Part shown: one piece after another, positions 60,215 through 64,000 of the stretch
How positions within the stretch are numbered: position 1 is the first letter of the stretch
How the letters are laid out: every line of letters begins with the position of its first letter
Assembly: GCF_000367525.1 (NCBI RefSeq)
Contig: NZ_HF570956.1
Coordinates: forward strand, 213,008 to 277,007
From: Phycicoccus elongatus Lp2
GTDB taxonomy: Bacteria > Actinomycetota > Actinomycetes > Actinomycetales > Dermatophilaceae
DNA length: 64,000 nucleotides
Direction of reading: 5' to 3'
Position numbers and translations under genes: made by a program
Notes under the pieces: model-generated
Told to the model about the DNA's origin: nothing
Database searches by the model: none
The model's input: only the letters and a program-made list of their open reading frames with translations

Positions 60215-61213
60215 ATGTCGACCAGTCTTGACTCCCTGCCGATCATCGACCTCTCCCTCCTTGCTGGCGATGGGGCGGACGTGGCGGCCTTTGACCAGGC
60301 GCTGCTCAGGGCCACCCATGAGGTCGGGTTCTTCTACCTCGTCGGTCACGGCATCCCCGAGGACGTCGTGGAGCACCTCTTCGCCGAGGCCGAGCGCTTC
60401 TTCGCCCTGCCCGAGGCCGACAAGCTCGACGTCGAGATGACGCGCAGCCCGCACTTCCGCGGCTACACGCGCACCGGTGGTGAGCTCACCGAGGGCCGCG
60501 TCGACTGGCGCGAGCAGATCGACGTCGGCGCCGAGCGCGACCTCGTGACCGGCGGCGCGGCATACAACCGGCTGGAGGGCCCCAACCTCTGGCCGGACGC
60601 GCTGCCGTCCCTGCGCCCCACCCTGACCGACTGGTCGCAGCGATGCTCGATCATCGGTATGACGCTGCTGCGCGCCTGGGCGCGTGCCCTTGGCGCGGCG
60701 GAGGACCGGTTCGACGACGCCTTCGACCGGCCGTCGACACTCATCAAGCTCGTGCGCTACCCGGGCCGCGACGGTGACAAGCGGCAGGGCGTGGGCGCCC
60801 ACAAGGACCCCGGCGTCCTCACGCTGCTCATGATCGAGCCGGAGAAAGCGGGTCTCCAGGTCGAGCACGGCACCGACTGGATCGACGCGCCGCCCGTGCC
60901 GGGAGCGTTCGTCGTCAACATCGGCGAGCTCATGGAGTTCGTCACCGACGGTTATCTCAGGGCGACGCGGCACCGGGTCCTCTCACCGCCGGCCGGCGCA
61001 TCGCGGCTGTCGATTCCGTTCTTCTTCAACCCCTCGGTCGACCGGGCCATGCCGCACATCGACCTGCCGGCCGAGCTCGCGGCGCAGGCGCCAGGTGTCT
61101 CCCAGGACCCGGACAACGTCATCTCCGGCACCTTCGGCGACAACCTGCTCAAGGCGCGGCTGCGCGCCCATCCCGATGTGGCGGCGATCCACCACCCAGA
61201 TCTGGTGGGCTGA
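60215..61213 (+). CDS. Isopenicillin N synthase-like Fe/2OG dioxygenase
   Basis: A 332-residue non-haem iron oxygenase of the IPNS/2-oxoglutarate family: VGFFYLVGHGIPEDVVEHLF at the N-terminus, the HxD metal pair in GVGAHKDPGVLTLL, the distal His in RATHRHRV-type ATRHRVLSP and the Arg-x-Ser of SRLSIPFFFNP that binds the oxo acid. These fix the reaction type but not the substrate; hydroxylation or oxidative cyclisation are both possible. It stands alone, divergent from mutA and convergent to map. Confidence 0.85.
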   Translation: MSTSLDSLPIIDLSLLAGDGADVAAFDQALLRATHEVGFFYLVGHGIPEDVVEHLFAEAERFFALPEADKLDVEMTRSPHFRGYTRTGGELTEGRVDWREQIDVGAERDLVTGGAAYNRLEGPNLWPDALPSLRPTLTDWSQRCSIIGMTLLRAWARALGAAEDRFDDAFDRPSTLIKLVRYPGRDGDKRQGVGAHKDPGVLTLLMIEPEKAGLQVEHGTDWIDAPPVPGAFVVNIGELMEFVTDGYLRATRHRVLSPPAGASRLSIPFFFNPSVDRAMPHIDLPAELAAQAPGVSQDPDNVISGTFGDNLLKARLRAHPDVAAIHHPDLVG

Positions 61214-61246
61214 CGCTGCGGACCGACCGCGCCACCCCGGACGCCG

Positions 61247-62092
61247 TCAGAGCGCGGCGAAGGGGGCGCAGAGGGCGCGTAGTCGGGCTTCGCCGCCGTC
61301 CAGCGCAGTGAGAACGGTGATGCCCGCCGATGTCACGGCCACGGAGTGCTCCCAGTGCGCGGCCCGCGAGCCGTCATCGGTCGACACGGTCCACTCGTCG
61401 GCAAGCACGTGGTTGTCCTGGGCACCGAGGGTGACCATCGGCTCGATGGCGATCGTCAGCCCCTCGGGCACCGTCGGGCCCTTGCCGGAGACGCGGTAGT
61501 TCGGCACCTGCGGGTCCATGTGCATCGAGGTCCCGATGCCGTGGCCGACATAGTCCTCGACGATGCCGTACTCCCGCCCGGCCCGCTCCCCCGCTTCGGC
61601 GAGGCTGTCCTCGACGGCAGCCCCCACGGCATACAGGGGGGAGCCGACGCGCAGCGCCGCGATGCCCGCCCACAGTGAGGCCTCGGTGTCGTCGATGAGG
61701 GCGAGGTCCTCGGGGCGGCCGGCCTCGCGGCCGCCGACGATGCAGGAGAAGGCGGCATCGCCGTTCCACTGCCCGACCTGGGCGCCGCAGTCGATGGAGA
61801 GCAGGTCACCCTCCTGCAGGACGCGATCGCCGGGTATGCCGTGCACGATCTCGTCGTTGACGCTCGTGCAGAGGGTGTGCCGGTAGCCGGGCACGAGCTG
61901 GAAGTTCGGGACCCCGCCGTGGTCGCGGATGTGTGTCTCGGCGAGGGTGTCGAGCTCGAGAGTGGTCATGCCCGGCCGCACGGTGTCGGCGAGCAGCGCG
62001 AGGGTCTGCCCGACGAGGAGTCCGGCGACGCGCATGCCCGCCAGCTGCTCGAGGGTCTTGCCGGCGATGCGCTCACGGTTGAACAGGCCCAT
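61247..62092 (-). CDS. map: Type I methionine aminopeptidase
   Basis: A 281-residue Map with the five metal ligands in GDLLSIDCGAQVGQWNGDAA (two Asp), VGHGIGTSMH (His), AIEPMV (Glu) and HWEHSVAV (Glu), and HTLCTSVNDEIVHGIPGDR. It removes initiator methionine. In many actinobacteria a map gene lies next to infA; here it is 13 kb from infA, on the same strand. ATG 62092 gives the natural start MGLFNRERI. Confidence 0.93.
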   Translation of the reverse strand: MGLFNRERIAGKTLEQLAGMRVAGLLVGQTLALLADTVRPGMTTLELDTLAETHIRDHGGVPNFQLVPGYRHTLCTSVNDEIVHGIPGDRVLQEGDLLSIDCGAQVGQWNGDAAFSCIVGGREAGRPEDLALIDDTEASLWAGIAALRVGSPLYAVGAAVEDSLAEAGERAGREYGIVEDYVGHGIGTSMHMDPQVPNYRVSGKGPTVPEGLTIAIEPMVTLGAQDNHVLADEWTVSTDDGSRAAHWEHSVAVTSAGITVLTALDGGEARLRALCAPFAAL

Positions 62093-62211
62093 GAGGGGCA
62101 AGCCTACGGGCCGACGCACGTGGCGATGACCACCTCGGCCCTCAGGACGCGGCCCGCCGGCACCGGTGGGCGAAGGTACGGGCGACCGCGTCCTCGAGCA
62201 GCCGGCCGCAG

Positions 62212-62421
62212 TTGGTCGGCACGGTGCTGCGCGTCCTGCTCGGCCTGCTCATGGCGGGTGCAGCCCTGTTCCTGCCCCGCCTCAGTGGCGCCGGCAGCTG
62301 GACGGTCGCGTGGCGCTGGGCACCCGACATCACTGTGGGCGCTGCCCTCCTCGGGTTGCTGGGAGTGGCCCTGGTCATCCGCGCGGCCCTCGCCCGAGGT
62401 CGGCTCGGCGGCCGTGCTTGA
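62212..62421 (+). CDS. Possible small membrane protein
   Basis: A 69-codon frame from a TTG at 62212 (or GTG 62224) encodes two hydrophobic segments ([17 protein letters not shown] and [20 protein letters not shown]) separated by [10 protein letters not shown]. No family is recognised. It lies 32 bp before pxpA and could be co-transcribed with it. The hydrophobic pattern supports a real gene, but weak start signals leave doubt. Confidence 0.45.
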   Translation: MVGTVLRVLLGLLMAGAALFLPRLSGAGSWTVAWRWAPDITVGAALLGLLGVALVIRAALARGRLGGRA

Positions 62422-62453
62422 CCGCGCTCACCGAGGTCGGCAAGGGTGCGGCC

Positions 62454-63218
62454 ATGGTGACGATCGACCTCAACGCTGACGTCGGCGAGTCCTTCGGTCG
62501 CTGGCGGCTGGGCGACGACGAGGGGACGCTCGGGGTCGTCACCTCCGCGAACGTGGCGTGCGGCTTCCACGCCGGCGACCCCGCCACCCTGGTCCGGACC
62601 TGCCGGTATGCCGTGGATCGGGGCGTCGCGATCGGGGCCCAGGTCGGGTATCGCGACCTCGCGGGATTTGGGCGACGGTTCATCGATGTCAGCCCCGAGG
62701 ACCTGGCAGCCGATGTGCTCTACCAGCTCGGCGCGCTCGACGGCATCGCTCGCTCGGTGGGTGGCCGGGTGGCCTATGTCAAGCCGCACGGGGCGCTCTA
62801 CAACGCGGTCGTGCACCACGAGGAACAGGCTGCAGCTGTCGTTGGGGCTGTGCGCGCGTATGCCGCGACACCGCTCCCAGTCGTCGGCCTGCCAGGGTCG
62901 GTGGTGCTGTCCCGCGCCTCCTCAGCCGGGTTACCGGTCGTCCGTGAGGGCTTCGCCGACCGAGCGTATGCCGCGGACGGGACGCTGGTGCCGAGGTCGG
63001 TGCCGGGGGCCGTCCTGGCCGACCCGACCGTCGTCGCCGACCGCGCCGTGCGCATGGTCACGGCGGGAACCGTGACGGCGATCAGCGGCGAATCCGTTGC
63101 GGTGGAGGCTGACTCGTTGTGCGTCCACGGCGACTCGCCGGGCGCGGTCGGGCTGGCGGCAGCGGTGCGTGCGGCCTTGGAGTCCGCTGGCGTGACCGTG
63201 GCGGCGTTCGCCCCGTGA
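62454..63218 (+). CDS. pxpA: 5-oxoprolinase subunit A (LamB/YcsF family)
   Basis: A 254-residue Pxp[37 protein letters not shown] and [20 protein letters not shown] are diagnostic. With PxpB and PxpC it hydrolyses 5-oxoproline to glutamate with ATP, clearing a damage product of glutamine. ATG 62454 fits the family start, and the stop overlaps pxpB's GTG by 4 bp. Confidence 0.93.
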   Translation: MVTIDLNADVGESFGRWRLGDDEGTLGVVTSANVACGFHAGDPATLVRTCRYAVDRGVAIGAQVGYRDLAGFGRRFIDVSPEDLAADVLYQLGALDGIARSVGGRVAYVKPHGALYNAVVHHEEQAAAVVGAVRAYAATPLPVVGLPGSVVLSRASSAGLPVVREGFADRAYAADGTLVPRSVPGAVLADPTVVADRAVRMVTAGTVTAISGESVAVEADSLCVHGDSPGAVGLAAAVRAALESAGVTVAAFAP

Positions 63219-63895
63219 GGCTCCTGCCCTGCGGCGACCGGGCGATCCTCGTCGAGCTGCCCGATGCGTCGGCGCGCAGAAGGCTGGACGAGATCCTCTC
63301 TCGCACAGCCATTCCCGGCATCGTCGAACACGTGCCTGCAGCTCGCACCGTGCTCGTCACCGTCACCGGTCCGGCTGCCCTGGTCGCGGTGTCGCGAGCG
63401 CTGCGCTGCCTCGACCTGTCGGCCGAGGTCGTGGCCGCGGCGTCGGATGACCAGGTTGTCGAGATCCCGGTCCGTTACGACGGGCCGGACCTCGGCTCCG
63501 TCGCCACCCACCTCGGTGTCTCGACCGACGAGGTCGTCGCGCGGCATACGGAGCAGGTGTGGCGGGTGGAGTTCGCCGGCTTCACACCCGGATTCGGTTA
63601 CCTGCTCGGCGACCGTGGCGGCCTCACGGTACCCCGCCTGACGGTGCCCCGGACCCGGGTGCCGGCCGGCGCCGTTGCACTGGCCGACGAGTGGAGCGGC
63701 GTCTACCCGCGCGCGTCCTCCGGTGGGTGGCAGCTCATCGGAACCACCGACCTGGCCATGTGGGACGCCCACCGTCAGTCTCCCGCCCTGCTCACGCCGG
63801 GCCGGCTCGTACGCTTCACCTCCCTTGCCTCTGGGTCTTCTGTCGCTGCAGCGTCCGAAGGCGCGAACGCAACTGAGTCCCGGGGCAGGTCATGA
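63215..63895 (+). CDS. pxpB: 5-oxoprolinase subunit B (KipI family)
   Basis: A 226-residue PxpB with [15 protein letters not shown] at the start, [18 protein letters not shown] and [20 protein letters not shown] near the C-terminus. It is the subunit that pairs with PxpC and was first described as a kinase inhibitor (KipI) in Bacillus. A tail of about 25 residues after LVRFTSL is rich in Ala and Ser. The stop overlaps the next ATG. Confidence 0.92.
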   Translation: MRLLPCGDRAILVELPDASARRRLDEILSRTAIPGIVEHVPAARTVLVTVTGPAALVAVSRALRCLDLSAEVVAAASDDQVVEIPVRYDGPDLGSVATHLGVSTDEVVARHTEQVWRVEFAGFTPGFGYLLGDRGGLTVPRLTVPRTRVPAGAVALADEWSGVYPRASSGGWQLIGTTDLAMWDAHRQSPALLTPGRLVRFTSLASGSSVAAASEGANATESRGRS

Positions 63896-64000
63896 CCCTC
63901 CGCGTGGTCGCCGTCGGCCCGCTGGCCACGATCCAGGACCCCGGCCGGCCCGGTCACGGCGCCATCGGCGTCCCCCGGGGCGGCGCCGTGGACCGCGGCG
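63892..64000 (+). CDS. pxpC: 5-oxoprolinase subunit C, partial at window edge
   Basis: Only the first 36 residues are present: [20 protein letters not shown] and GHGAIGVPRGGAVDRG. The IQDxGRxG-x5-GVPxxGAxD pattern is the start of PxpC (biotin-dependent carboxyltransferase-like, KipA). It completes the pxpABC operon and runs off the right end. Confidence 0.9.
   Translation, partial: MTLRVVAVGPLATIQDPGRPGHGAIGVPRGGAVDRG

Overview
The window is chromosomal DNA of a high-GC Gram-positive bacterium. Actinobacterial families such as DUF4245, an LmeA-like protein, a compact UvrA-like ATPase, PucR and PxpABC, plus an rpsI-rplM operon and an infA-to-rplQ block, point to an actinobacterium, probably Micrococcales and perhaps Intrasporangiaceae (inference from gene content and GTG/TTG starts; no 16S gene is present). 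Most genes are ordinary housekeeping genes in short operons joined by 4-bp ATGA/GTGA overlaps.

Layout. 1-6.6 kb is accessory: a frameshifted HigA antitoxin, a C-terminally truncated serine recombinase, a four-gene operon around carrier-protein chemistry (ketopantoate reductase-like, DHA2 exporter, type II thioesterase, Sfp-type phosphopantetheinyl transferase), then a graveyard of HemL, Hint-domain and IS3 fragments. 6.6-12 kb holds ychF, a NUDIX gene, lysE beside a ruined lysG, rmuC, an FMN reductase and ispH. 12-22 kb holds aqpZ, a UvrA-like ATPase, xseAB, DUF4245, a PfkB kinase, class I fumarase, two tandem beta-carbonic anhydrases and a MOSC protein. 22-27 kb holds a GH1 glycosidase and an amino-acid ABC uptake system. 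27-36 kb holds glmM, rplM-rpsI, an ArsR-MFS pair, an acyl-CoA dehydrogenase, galK and a UDP-glucose pyrophosphorylase. 36-44 kb holds a frameshifted secreted multi-module amylase, an ABC-F ATPase, truA, a class III aminotransferase and a truncated MFS gene joined to a DUF2087 fragment. 44-48 kb is rplQ-rpoA-rpsD-rpsK-rpsM-rpmJ-infA. 48-50.5 kb is a small island with an unknown secreted protein and its membrane partner, a broken kinase and a broken vapBC pair. 50.5-64 kb holds a glutamine-amidotransferase/CPBP-protease fusion, DadA with a divergent PucR regulator, MeaB-MutB-MutA, an IPNS-like dioxygenase, Map and pxpABC (the last cut by the window end).

The most unusual signal is not a gene. 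The 8-mer GTATGCCG (reverse complement CGGCATAC) occurs about 61 times by hand count, roughly once per kilobase on both strands, inside genes and between them, where a 70% GC background predicts only two or three. In genes it forces rare codons (TAT-GCC for Tyr-Ala, GCA-TAC for Ala-Tyr); between rpsD and rpoA facing copies build hairpins. This resembles DNA-uptake or architecture-imparting words of other bacteria. Other leading points are REPIN-like palindromic intergenic elements, the amidotransferase-protease fusion, and the secreted four-cysteine protein with its overlapping membrane partner.
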